A stretch of DNA of 12,557 nt, taken from assembly GCA_023392205.1 (NCBI GenBank), contig JAEVZN010000552.1:1-12557 (forward strand). Reading direction: 5' to 3'. This DNA is from Pseudomonadota bacterium (GTDB lineage: Bacteria; Pseudomonadota; Alphaproteobacteria; Rhizobiales; Xanthobacteraceae). Each line of letters starts with the position of its first letter. Position 1 is the first letter of the stretch. The notes beneath the pieces were generated by a model. That model worked only from the letters and a program-made list of their open reading frames with translations, was not told the origin of the DNA and searched no databases. Of this stretch, positions 6,385 to 12,557 are shown piece after piece. The translations under genes and the position numbers were made by a program.

Positions 6385-7377
6385 CTATCCGGCAATCAGC
6401 CGCGAGAACAGGTCCGGATCGACATTGCCGCCGGACAGGATCGCCACCACTGTCTTGCCGCGCACATCGGGGCGTCCCGCCAGCAGGGCGGCGAGCCCGA
6501 TGGCGCCGCCCGGCTCCACCACAAGCTTCAATTCGCGCCAGGCAAAGGCCACTGCCGCCCGCACCTCGTCGTCGCTTGCGGTCACCCCCTGACCGATCAG
6601 CCGCCGCGTGATCGGAAAGGTCAATGCGCCCGGCGTATTGCTCATCAGTGCATCGCAGATCGTCCCGCTGAGCTTCGCGTTGCGTTCGCGATGGCCGCTC
6701 CTGAACGAGCGCAAGGTATCGTCGAAACCGTCCGGCTCGGCGGTGAAGATTTCCGCATCCGGCACCGCCGCCTTGATCGCAAGCGACAGACCGGCCGCAA
6801 GTCCGCCGCCGGAGACACCGACCACGACGACATCCGGCGACAGATCGAGTGCCAGCAAATCGTCCACGATCTCGCGGCCGATCGTACCCTGACCTGCAAT
6901 CACCATCGGATCGTCGAAGGGCGGCACGATTACCGCGCCGCGCGCATCGGCAATCTCCTGCGCAATCGCGGCGCGGTCTTCGGTGTCGCGATCGTAGAGC
7001 ACGACCTGCGCGCCGAGCGCGGCCGTGCGTTCGCGCTTGGGCCGCGGCGCATCCGCAGGCATCACGATCACCGCCGGCATGTTGAGAAGCCGCGCCGCCG
7101 CCGCCACGCCTTGCGCGTGATTGCCGGACGAATAGGCGACCACGCCGCCGGGCCTTTGCGCTTCGGGAATGGCCGCGCAGCGATTATAGGCGCCGCGAAA
7201 CTTGAACGAGCCCATCCGTTGCAGCGTCTCGGCTTTCAGAAACACGCGGGCGCCGAGCCGTTCGTCGAGCAACGGCGAACGGATGAGCGGCGTGCGCACG
7301 GCGATGCCGGCGATGCGGCTTGCGGCCGCTTCAATGTCGTCGATGGTAACGGTCGGGACGGCGGTGGCGGCTGTCAT
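6385..7377 (-). CDS. Threonine/serine dehydratase-like PLP enzyme (330 aa)
   Basis: A fold-type II pyridoxal-phosphate enzyme of the threonine ammonia-lyase / serine racemase group (cytoplasmic). The PLP lysine is Lys59 in MGSFKFRGA; SSGNHAQG (83-90) binds the substrate carboxylate; SGGGLAAG (189-196) is the glycine loop for the cofactor phosphate; EPGGAIGLAAL and LSGGNVD follow near the end. Length (~330) and the lack of a C-terminal ACT domain point to a catabolic-type threonine/serine dehydratase or a racemase-like enzyme, not biosynthetic IlvA with feedback control. Likely products would be 2-oxobutyrate or pyruvate plus ammonia; hydroxyaspartate lyase is an alternative. The ATG follows GGGAGG by about 14 bases, an unusually long spacing. 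It lies 60 bases after the CHAD gene on the same strand, so it could be the last gene of that run, with no obvious functional link. Confidence 0.92.
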   Translation of the reverse strand: MTAATAVPTVTIDDIEAAASRIAGIAVRTPLIRSPLLDERLGARVFLKAETLQRMGSFKFRGAYNRCAAIPEAQRPGGVVAYSSGNHAQGVAAAARLLNMPAVIVMPADAPRPKRERTAALGAQVVLYDRDTEDRAAIAQEIADARGAVIVPPFDDPMVIAGQGTIGREIVDDLLALDLSPDVVVVGVSGGGLAAGLSLAIKAAVPDAEIFTAEPDGFDDTLRSFRSGHRERNAKLSGTICDALMSNTPGALTFPITRRLIGQGVTASDDEVRAAVAFAWRELKLVVEPGGAIGLAALLAGRPDVRGKTVVAILSGGNVDPDLFSRLIAG

Positions 7378-7437
7378 GCCGGCAGGTTACGCCTCCCGGC
7401 GGCGGTTTCAATCGCGCAAAGCCGTGACCAGGCGATA

Positions 7438-8370
7438 TCACGCCTCGTCCTGTGCCTCCCACAGGGCTTCGACGCGGCGGCGGAAGGCCTTGGGGGGCTC
7501 CGCAAACAGCCGCGCCGCCACCTTGCGCGCCGCGTTGGTGTGGTCGCGCTTGCGGCGGGCGATCAGGGGGCCAAGCCGCGAGCGCCAGGGTGCCAGCGGC
7601 TGGTGCGGGCCGGTTTTCTCGACCAGCACCACCAGATCCTGAAACTTGCCCAGGCGCGAGCGCAGGCGCTGCGCCTCTTCCACCCAGATGCGCCCGAGCC
7701 GCGGCCAGACCGGCTCGATCAGTTCCATCTGATAGCGGTGCTCCACCACCCGGCGCCGGAGTTCGTGCAATTTCTCGTCGCCGATCTCGTCCCACTTGTC
7801 CGGGATGGCGGCACGCGCGCGGCGATAGGTAACCGTCAGCGCATCAGCCACATCGGCAAAGTCGATCTTCTCCAGCGCCCAGCCATCAACCTGCGCACGG
7901 GCATGCACGATGTAGTCCAGCAATTCCTCGCGCCGTTCCTCGTTCCAGATCGACCTTTCGCCTTGTGTGCGCAGGCCTTCCAGCCTGGCATGGACGGTCG
8001 CCTGCGAGCGCGCCGACAGGACCGGCAATCCCTCGTCCGAGACCGCGCCGTCGTCGTCGCCCGAATCTTTTTCCACCGCATCCCGGAAGGCATCGATGGC
8101 CGCCTGCGCATCGCGCGCAACCGACAGCTTGCGGGCGAGATCGCGCGCCTGATGCCGGAGCGTGCGAGCCTCGTCGCCGACCAGCAGGGTCATCATGCGC
8201 AGGAGGGCGCGCCAGCGCTTCATCACGCGGCGGATTTCGTGGACGGTCTTGGTCGCGTCGCGCCCGGAATCGTCGAGGACCGCCTGTGCCCGCGCAAGGA
8301 TCGCGACCGCAATGCCGCGCAAGACCTCTCCGACCGGCTGACCGGGTTTCAAAGCGGAGGGTTCATTCAT
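7438..8370 (-). CDS. CHAD-domain protein (310 aa)
   Basis: A cytoplasmic helical protein built almost entirely of a CHAD (conserved histidine alpha-helical) domain. The first half has VHEIRRVMKRWRALLRMM (43-60), with His44 and the Arg/Lys ladder facing one side, and LRHQARDLARKLSVARDAQAAIDAF. The second half repeats the pattern with LHELRRRVVEHRYQMEL and FQDLVVLVEKTG. CHAD domains bind inorganic polyphosphate through this basic surface and often localise to polyphosphate granules. No CYTH triphosphate-tunnel domain is fused or nearby, so this is the stand-alone form. The tail (LIARRKRDHTNAARKVAARLF...) is again His/Arg-rich. The ATG at 8370 has no Shine-Dalgarno; the preceding bases read CGTCCTCC, the opposite polarity, so start choice is uncertain. 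It sits between the phosphoesterase and dehydratase genes with 70- and 60-base gaps. Confidence 0.93.
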   Translation of the reverse strand: MNEPSALKPGQPVGEVLRGIAVAILARAQAVLDDSGRDATKTVHEIRRVMKRWRALLRMMTLLVGDEARTLRHQARDLARKLSVARDAQAAIDAFRDAVEKDSGDDDGAVSDEGLPVLSARSQATVHARLEGLRTQGERSIWNEERREELLDYIVHARAQVDGWALEKIDFADVADALTVTYRRARAAIPDKWDEIGDEKLHELRRRVVEHRYQMELIEPVWPRLGRIWVEEAQRLRSRLGKFQDLVVLVEKTGPHQPLAPWRSRLGPLIARRKRDHTNAARKVAARLFAEPPKAFRRRVEALWEAQDEA

Positions 8371-8440
8371 GGAGGACGCCGGGCTGACCAGAAGATTCGC
8401 GCGGCGACCTTATCCCGGCCGTGGCTAGTCTGTCCAAGCG

Positions 8441-9238
8441 TCAGGCCGCCTGGGCCTGGATCAGGCCGGCGGGCTCCACACCCGCCTCTTCGGTCACCCA
8501 GTGGATGATTTCCAGCGTCCCGTCCTGGTGCTCGGCCACCGCCGTGCAGCTTTCCACCCAGTCCCCGCAATTGACATAGCGGATGCCGAAATCGTCATGG
8601 ATGGCGGCGTGATGGATATGCCCGCAGATGATGCCCTGCGCGTCGTGCTTTTTCGCATCCGAGGCCAGCGCCCGCTCATATTCGCCGATATAGGACACGG
8701 CATTCTTGACCTTCAGCTTCGCCCATTGCGACAGCGACCAGTAACCGAGCCCGAGCCAGCGTCGGATATTGTTGAAAATGCGATTCACGGTGATCGCGAA
8801 TTCATAGGCCTTGTCGCCCAGATGCGCGAGCCAGCGCGCCTGCGTCACCACGAGGTCGAAATGGTCGCCATGCACCACAAGATAGGTCCGTCCGTCCGCT
8901 GCCGTGTGGATGGCGTGTTCGGCCACATCGATGCCGCCGAAATGCGTGCCGTAATAGCCACGCAGGAATTCGTCGTGGTTGCCGGGGATATAGACAATGC
9001 GCGTGCCCTTGCGGCCCTTGCGCAAGAGTTTCTGCACCACGTCGTTATGCGATTGCGGCCAGTACCAGGCGGATTTCAGGGCCCATCCATCAATGATGTC
9101 GCCGACCAGATAGATGGTATCGGCATCGTGATGGCGCAGGAAGTCGAGAAACTTGCCCGCTTGGCATCCGCGTGCACCGAGGTGAACGTCGGAGATGAAC
9201 AAGGTGCGGAAATGTCGGGGTCTGGTCGGTGTCAGCAC
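8441..9238 (-). CDS. COG2908 metallophosphoesterase, UDP-2,3-diacylglucosamine diphosphatase (LpxH)-like (265 aa)
   Basis: A calcineurin-like phosphoesterase of the LpxH/COG2908 group. Metal-site motifs are complete: SDVHLG (16-21), VGDIIDGW (45-52), GNHDE (86-90), VHGDHFD (122-128) and GHIHH (206-210). Residues 160-185 (RWLGLGYWSLSQWAKLKVKNAV) form the insertion that in LpxH-type enzymes contacts acyl chains and membrane. Classical LpxH cleaves UDP-2,3-diacylglucosamine to lipid X in lipid A synthesis. Many alphaproteobacteria use LpxI for that step and keep COG2908 paralogues with other lipid-diphosphate substrates, so the reaction here is uncertain. The start is GTG at 9238-9236, immediately after an in-frame TAG, so no longer version exists. 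There is no clear ribosome site. The gene diverges from a GT21 lipid glycosyltransferase, which favours a role in envelope glycolipid metabolism. Confidence 0.92.
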   Translation of the reverse strand: MLTPTRPRHFRTLFISDVHLGARGCQAGKFLDFLRHHDADTIYLVGDIIDGWALKSAWYWPQSHNDVVQKLLRKGRKGTRIVYIPGNHDEFLRGYYGTHFGGIDVAEHAIHTAADGRTYLVVHGDHFDLVVTQARWLAHLGDKAYEFAITVNRIFNNIRRWLGLGYWSLSQWAKLKVKNAVSYIGEYERALASDAKKHDAQGIICGHIHHAAIHDDFGIRYVNCGDWVESCTAVAEHQDGTLEIIHWVTEEAGVEPAGLIQAQAA

Positions 9239-9403
9239 GATCTATAGGCCATCTGCTCTTGCGAACATGAGCGGTTCCTCGCACAGCCTCATTGCCGTTT
9301 GATGACAAGGGCCTGACCGCGTGACTTGAGATTTGCGATCATCGTGCATTCCGTCGCGCGCGCCGTCATGACGGTGTCACGGCGGCGATTCATATCTCGC
9401 CGG

Positions 9404-10537
9404 ATGACCGTCGCCATCGCCGCCCTTTCGCTCTTCCTGGCCATCACGCTTGCGCTGCACCTGGCGAGCGTGGCCGCTGCCATGCGCGGATGCCGTCCGC
9501 GCCCGGCGCTTACCGATGTGTCGCCGGATTCGCCGCCGGTCAGCATCGTGCTGCCGGTCTGCGGCATCGAGAATTTCATCGAGGACACGCTGCGCTCGGC
9601 CTTCCGGCTCGATTATCCGCGCTACGAGTTGATCTTCTGCGCCGCGCGTCCCGACGACGCCGCCGTGCCGCTGGTGCGGCTGATGATGGCCGATCATCCC
9701 TGGATCGATGCGCAGCTTCTGATCGGCGACGAGCGCATCAGCGACAATCCGAAGCTCAACAACGTGTTCAAGGGCTGGCGCGCGACCGCCTATCCGCTGG
9801 TGTCGATCTGCGACAGCAACGTGCTGATGCCACGCGATTATATCCAGCGGCTGCTCACGGCCTTCACGCCCGGAACCGGGCTTGTCTGCTCGCCGCCGGT
9901 CGGCTGCCGCGCGATGGGTTTCGCCGCCGAAATGGAATGCGCGATGCTCAACGCCTATCAGGCGCGCTGGCAATATTTCGCCGACGCGCTCGGCATCGGC
10001 TTCGCGCAGGGCAAGACGCTGTTCTGGCGCAAGAGCGATCTGGAAAGCGCCGGCGGCCTGCGCGCGCTCGGTCTCGAATCGGCCGAGGATGCGGCCTGTA
10101 CCAAGATCGTCCGCAATCTCGGCCTGCGGGTGCGGCTGATGCAGCCGCCGGTGCCGCAGCCGCTGGGTGTGCGCCGGCTGACCGACGTGTGGAAACGCCA
10201 GCGCCGCTGGGCACGGTTGCGGCGCGCGAGCTTTCCGGCGCATTTCGCGCTGGAGATTTTTTCCGGCGCGCTGACGCCGCTGATCGCCACCATCACCCTC
10301 GCTTATCTCGCGGGCGTGTCGATGTGGACGGCCGCGCTGGCGCTCCTGACGGTCTGGTACGGCACCGAATGGCTGCTCACCGTGAAGGCGCGCTGGCACC
10401 GTTCGCGCTGGTCGATCCCCTGCTTCATGCTGCGCGATCTGATGCTGCCGGTGCTGTATGTGAATGCCTGGCTCGGCCGCGGCTTCGAATGGCGCGGCCA
10501 CGACATGCGCGCGGTGGAAGGCGCCCGGCTGTCCTGA
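9404..10537 (+). CDS. GT21 ceramide-glucosyltransferase-like membrane glycosyltransferase (377 aa)
   Basis: A membrane-bound GT-A glycosyltransferase resembling ceramide glucosyltransferases (GT21), which transfer a sugar from UDP-sugar to a lipid at the cytoplasmic face. Residues 4-27 are an N-terminal membrane anchor. The catalytic domain has VSIVLPVCGIENFIEDTL (46-63), NPKLNN (115-120), the metal-site D2 in ICDSNVL (Asp137), the D3 in ESAEDAACTK (Asp229) and the processing motif QRRW (266-269). Two or three C-terminal hydrophobic segments follow (~283-327, ~337-356). The acceptor could be ceramide, diacylglycerol or another lipid. Start: ATG 9404 is chosen because codons just upstream (TCA, CGA, ATA, TCT) are unlike the gene and the anchor begins at once; ATG 9368 and TTG 9326 are in-frame alternatives. 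It diverges from the COG2908 phosphoesterase. A 6-bp stem (9383-9388/9397-9402) sits just before the ATG. Confidence 0.9.
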   Translation: MTVAIAALSLFLAITLALHLASVAAAMRGCRPRPALTDVSPDSPPVSIVLPVCGIENFIEDTLRSAFRLDYPRYELIFCAARPDDAAVPLVRLMMADHPWIDAQLLIGDERISDNPKLNNVFKGWRATAYPLVSICDSNVLMPRDYIQRLLTAFTPGTGLVCSPPVGCRAMGFAAEMECAMLNAYQARWQYFADALGIGFAQGKTLFWRKSDLESAGGLRALGLESAEDAACTKIVRNLGLRVRLMQPPVPQPLGVRRLTDVWKRQRRWARLRRASFPAHFALEIFSGALTPLIATITLAYLAGVSMWTAALALLTVWYGTEWLLTVKARWHRSRWSIPCFMLRDLMLPVLYVNAWLGRGFEWRGHDMRAVEGARLS

Positions 10538-10575
10538 TCGCCCGAAGTTCCCGAGTGCCGCCTTTTTCGCTTGTC

Positions 10576-10597
10576 ATGCCCCGCGCCGGCGGGGCAT
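10576..10597. repeat. REP-like palindrome between GT21 and SDR genes
   Basis: ATGCCCCGC-GCCG-GCGGGGCAT is a perfect 9-bp stem with a 4-base loop, flanked by TTGTC on the left and CCAGT on the right. From memory, the context GTCATGCCC...GGGCATCCAG is typical of short intergenic palindromes dispersed many times in Hyphomicrobiales genomes. The T-run lies 5' of the stem on the plus strand, so it is not a normal intrinsic terminator for the GT21 gene, though as RNA it would form a stable stem that could protect transcript ends. Confidence 0.65.
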
Positions 10598-10643
10598 CCA
10601 GTCCGGCATGTCGTCTCGCGACGATGGACAGCGGAGATCACGC

Positions 10644-11438
10644 ATGGATTTCGGAATTGCCGGCCGCAAGGCCATCGTCTGCGCATCGAGCCGCGGGCTC
10701 GGTTATGGCTGCGCGCTGGCGCTGGCCCAGGAGGGCTGCGAGGTGGTCATCAATGGCCGCGACGCGGCGCGGCTGGAAGCCGCGGCAGAATCACTGGCGC
10801 GCGCCCCCATCGTGCAGGCCAAGGGCGGAACGATCGTCCCGGTCGCCGCCGATGTCGCAACGCCCGACGGCCAGAAAGCGCTGTTCGCCGCCTGCCCGGA
10901 GCCGGATATTCTGGTCAACAACAATGGCGGCCCGCCGATGCGCGATTTCCGCGAACTCTCGCGCGAGCAGATCATCGACGGCGTGGTCGCCAACATGGTG
11001 GTGGCGATCGAACTCATTCAGAAAGCCATCGATCCGATGATCGAAAAGAAGTTCGGCCGCATCGTCAACATCACGTCGGCCACGGTGAAAGCGCCGCTGG
11101 CGGGCCTCGATCTGTCGTCCGGCGCGCGCGCGGGGCTGACGGCATTTCTGGCCGGCGTCGCGCGTTCGGTTGCCGCGTCGAATGTCACCATCAATTTCAT
11201 TCTGCCCGGCACCTTCGACACCGACCGGCTGCGCGCCAATCTCGAAGGCAATGCCAAACGGCAGAAGATCAGCTTCGAGGAATCGCGCGACAGGCGCATC
11301 GCCGGCGTGCCGGCCAAGCGCTTCGGCACGGCCGATGAATTCGGCGCGGCCTGCGCATTCCTGTGCTCGCAACAAGCGAGCTACATTACCGGGCAGAATC
11401 TGCTGATCGATGGCGGCGTCTATCCGGCGGCGTTCTGA
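10644..11438 (+). CDS. Atypical SDR-family protein (264 aa), catalytic Tyr/Lys replaced
   Basis: A Rossmann-fold protein of the short-chain dehydrogenase/reductase superfamily, close in layout to FabG-type reductases. Nucleotide motif: ASSRGLGYG (14-22), in place of TGxxxGIG. NNNGGPP (92-98) replaces NNAG. The active-site Ser is Ser145 in VNITSAT. Thirteen residues later, where the catalytic Tyr belongs, is Ser158, and the Lys four further on is Arg162 (LDLSSGARAGL). The rest is normal: ILPGTFDTDRL (186-196) and YITGQNLLIDGG near the end. I recall other bacterial SDRs with LSNGARAGL here, so this looks like an established divergent group, not a damaged gene. Its reaction is unknown, and ordinary carbonyl reduction is doubtful. 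Start ATG 10644 has GGAG (10633-10636) at 7 bases; the open frame runs upstream to 10464 but that part overlaps GT21 and the REP-like hairpin. Cytoplasmic. Confidence 0.93.
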   Translation: MDFGIAGRKAIVCASSRGLGYGCALALAQEGCEVVINGRDAARLEAAAESLARAPIVQAKGGTIVPVAADVATPDGQKALFAACPEPDILVNNNGGPPMRDFRELSREQIIDGVVANMVVAIELIQKAIDPMIEKKFGRIVNITSATVKAPLAGLDLSSGARAGLTAFLAGVARSVAASNVTINFILPGTFDTDRLRANLEGNAKRQKISFEESRDRRIAGVPAKRFGTADEFGAACAFLCSQQASYITGQNLLIDGGVYPAAF

Positions 11439-11451
11439 CGCCGCCTTCTTC
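11426..11451 (+). terminator. Rho-independent terminator containing the SDR stop codon
   Basis: GGCGGCGT (11426-11433), loop TCTG, ACGCCGCC (11438-11445), then TTCTTC. This is a perfect 8-bp GC-rich stem with a short T-rich tail, and the SDR stop codon TGA (11436-11438) spans the loop and the first base of the right arm. It separates the SDR from the convergent yccF-like gene, whose stop is at 11457. Confidence 0.7.
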
Positions 11452-11456
11452 GTGCG

Positions 11457-11876
11457 TCAGCGGCGATAGCCCTCCATCGGCACGATCATCTTGCCGATCG
11501 GCCACAAAGCCAGACCGGCAAGCTTGAGATGCGCCCACGCGAAGGGGATGCCGATCAGCGTGATGGCAAGCCCGATCGCCGTGATCAGATGCCCGAGCGC
11601 CAGCCACCATCCGGCCAGTATGAGCCAGATGATGTTGCCGAGCGTTCCGAACGGGCCGGTGCCGGTATCTTCCTGCCCGAGATATTCATCGCGCGACACC
11701 GCCTGCTGCCCGAACGGCAGCAGCGTATACATCGCGATATTCAGCGCTGCCCGCGACCAGGGCAGGCCGATGATCGTGATCGCCATGATGATCGCCGCCA
11801 GCACCCAGCCGGCCGCCATCCACAGGCCGCCAAAGGCGATCCAGAGCACATTGAGGGCAAGGGACAGGAACGACAT
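11457..11876 (-). CDS. yccF: YccF-domain inner-membrane protein (139 aa)
   Basis: A small inner-membrane protein with two YccF repeats. The first has NVLWIAFGGLWMAAGWVLAAII and IIGLPWSRAALNIAMYTLLPFG (~9-56). The second has NIIWLILAGWWLALGHLITAIG and LIGIPFAWAHLKLAGLALWPIG (~81-128). A Gly/Thr-rich loop joins them, and about four membrane spans are expected. Length is close to E. coli YccF (148). The family is widespread, but the molecular role is not established. Start ATG 11876 is preferred over the in-frame ATG 11921 because it has GGAG 8 bases upstream, and the extra 15 residues (RYLCSVTRHGAEA) are not YccF-like. The gene converges on the SDR terminator and diverges from the monooxygenase. 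Confidence 0.92.
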   Translation of the reverse strand: MSFLSLALNVLWIAFGGLWMAAGWVLAAIIMAITIIGLPWSRAALNIAMYTLLPFGQQAVSRDEYLGQEDTGTGPFGTLGNIIWLILAGWWLALGHLITAIGLAITLIGIPFAWAHLKLAGLALWPIGKMIVPMEGYRR

Positions 11877-11982
11877 GGCTTCGGCTCCGTGGCGCGTGAC
11901 GCTGCATAGATAGCGCGCCATTCCGCCGCAGCAAGGGCACGCAGCGGCCCATCATCGGCCGGGCAGGCAGAACCGTGTGGCG

Positions 11983-12010
11983 CTTGTCTGCCCAGTCCCG
12001 TGTGCTAGCA
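11983..12010 (+). promoter_or_regulatory. Possible promoter for the LLM monooxygenase gene
   Basis: CTTGTC (11983-11988) and CTAGCA (12005-12010) with a 16-base spacer loosely resemble the alphaproteobacterial CTTGAC...CTATAT pattern (5/6 and 3/6). It lies in the 182-base divergent gap between yccF and the monooxygenase, about 28 bases before the first possible start. An overlapping inverted repeat GGGCAG (11961-11966)/CTGCCC (11988-11993) is also present. Weak evidence; nothing else is recognised in this gap. Confidence 0.25.
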
Positions 12011-12058
12011 GTCGCCGCCGGTGCCAGGTCGACAAGAATGACGGAAGTGAAGAGCAAT

Positions 12059-12557
12059 ATGAAATTCTGCATGCATCTCAGCGGCCGCGTCCAGGACAAA
12101 AGCTACGAACTTCCGCTGATCAACTGCCTGACCGACCTCGCCCTCGATGCCGATGCCAGCGGCTTTCACGCCATCTCCCTGACCGAACACCATCTCCACG
12201 AGAACCAAGGCTATCAGAATTCGCTTCTGTTCGCCTGCGCGCTGGCGCCCCGGCTGAAACAGGCGACGCTCATTCTTGCAACGGTGAACCCGGCCATTCA
12301 TCATCCCGTGCGGCTGGTGGAATCGTGCAATCTGATTGACCAGCTGAACGCCGGGCGGCTGGTGGTGGTGTTCGGCTCGGGCTTCAAGGAGACCGACCTC
12401 GTGGCGTTCGGGCGCGATCTCTCGAAGCGCCAAGACCTTTACGAACAGGGCATCCGCACCGCCCTCGATGTCTGGGATTTCGACGGCCGCAATGGGCCGC
12501 TGGAATTCGCGGTCGGCACGGATCGCGGACGGCTCGACGTCGCGGTCAATCCGTCCT
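12059..12557 (+). CDS. LLM-class flavin-dependent monooxygenase, 3' end missing
   Basis: The first ~166 residues of a luciferase-like (bacterial luciferase alpha/F420-FMN) monooxygenase; the frame stays open to the window end. Visible family features: a first beta strand MKFCMHLS, DADASGFHAISLTEHHL (30-46; the G-F-x-x-x-x-x-x-E-H-H helix/strand), LILATVNPAIHHPVRLVESCNLIDQLNAGRLVVVFGSGF (71-109; the HP-R-E...D-L-GR...G-G-G signature), and a following helix DLYEQGIRTALDVW. Members use reduced FMN and O2 to oxidise diverse substrates such as alkanes, sulfonates and nitrilotriacetate; nothing here identifies the substrate. The start could be ATG 12059, giving the usual MKF opening, or ATG 12038, seven codons earlier. 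Both have poor ribosome sites. It diverges from yccF. Confidence 0.92.
   Translation, partial: MKFCMHLSGRVQDKSYELPLINCLTDLALDADASGFHAISLTEHHLHENQGYQNSLLFACALAPRLKQATLILATVNPAIHHPVRLVESCNLIDQLNAGRLVVVFGSGFKETDLVAFGRDLSKRQDLYEQGIRTALDVWDFDGRNGPLEFAVGTDRGRLDVAVNPS

Noticed and set aside
6691..8508. Long plus-strand open frame (605 codons)
   Set aside because: It is antisense to the dehydratase and CHAD genes, whose motifs are complete. Its translation is Arg/His/Asp-rich with no recognisable domain, as expected for an antisense frame in GC-rich DNA.
9326..9403. 26-codon TTG-started extension of GT21
   Set aside because: No ribosome site, atypical codons (TCA, CGA, ATA, TCT) and no homology to the family N-terminus; kept only as an alternative start.
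9377..10501. 374-codon minus-strand open frame
   Set aside because: Antisense to the well-supported GT21 gene, His/Gln/Arg-rich, no domain.
10464..10643. 60-codon upstream extension of the SDR frame
   Set aside because: It overlaps the end of GT21 out of frame and crosses the REP-like palindrome; the ATG at 10644 has a good GGAG site and begins at the normal SDR N-terminus.
9490..11040. 516-codon plus-strand open frame across GT21 and SDR
   Set aside because: It runs out of frame through both genes and the REP-like hairpin; the translation is Arg/Ala-rich and matches no family.
1..12557. A new defence, mobile or biosynthetic system
   Set aside because: There are no nucleases, reverse transcriptases, toxin-antitoxin pairs, integrases, transposases, CRISPR repeats or biosynthetic clusters, and gene order and composition look like ordinary chromosome.
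1..12557. tRNA, rRNA or riboswitch
   Set aside because: No cloverleaf with GGTTCGA-type T-arm and CCA end, no rRNA stretches and no leader longer than ~180 bases with a recognisable riboswitch core were seen.

Overview
The window is GC-rich chromosomal DNA (low to mid 60s % GC by eye) from an alphaproteobacterium, most likely a Hyphomicrobiales (Rhizobiales) member. The gene content supports this: a DgcA-type epimerase, an ArsR/AHSA1 pair, a bacterial GT21 glycosyltransferase beside a COG2908 phosphoesterase, and two intergenic palindromes of kinds dispersed in that order. There is no tRNA, rRNA, CRISPR array, transposase, integrase or phage gene. No gap between genes exceeds 300 bases.

Layout. 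(1) 2-625 (+): the C-terminal part of an enolase-superfamily dipeptide epimerase / N-acetyl-D-Glu racemase, cut by the window edge. (2) 802-1233 (+): a small secreted ClpP/crotonase-fold-like protein, followed by a palindrome shared with the next, convergent unit. (3) 2134-1279 (-): an ArsR repressor and an AHSA1/SRPBCC protein, a tight two-gene unit whose promoter suggests a leaderless mRNA. (4) 2238-4301 (+): a BetT-like BCCT osmolyte transporter, divergent from arsR and ending 1 nt from a convergent MFS transporter (5484-4303, -). (5) 5570-6361 (+): an unrecognised protein with helical and terminal motifs joined by Pro/Ala-rich linkers, convergent with the next block. (6) 9238-6385 (-): COG2908 metallophosphoesterase, CHAD-domain protein and threonine/serine dehydratase-like enzyme, with 60-70 nt gaps. 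(7) 9404-11438 (+): a ceramide-glucosyltransferase-like GT21 enzyme and, after a REP-like hairpin, an atypical SDR whose stop codon lies in its terminator. (8) 11876-11457 (-): a YccF-type membrane protein. (9) 12059-end (+): the start of a luciferase-like flavin monooxygenase.

How the genes work together. Most are single-gene housekeeping or transport functions. Three local units look functional: ArsR/AHSA1 (repressor plus small-ligand-binding or stress protein); the divergent COG2908 phosphoesterase and GT21 pair (probably envelope lipid or glycolipid chemistry); and possibly the minus-strand phosphoesterase/CHAD/dehydratase run. I found no convincing new multi-gene system. The most notable points are the SDR lacking the catalytic Tyr and Lys, the phosphoesterase/GT21 divergon, the unrecognised two-ended protein at 5570-6361, and the repeat-rich arsR promoter region.
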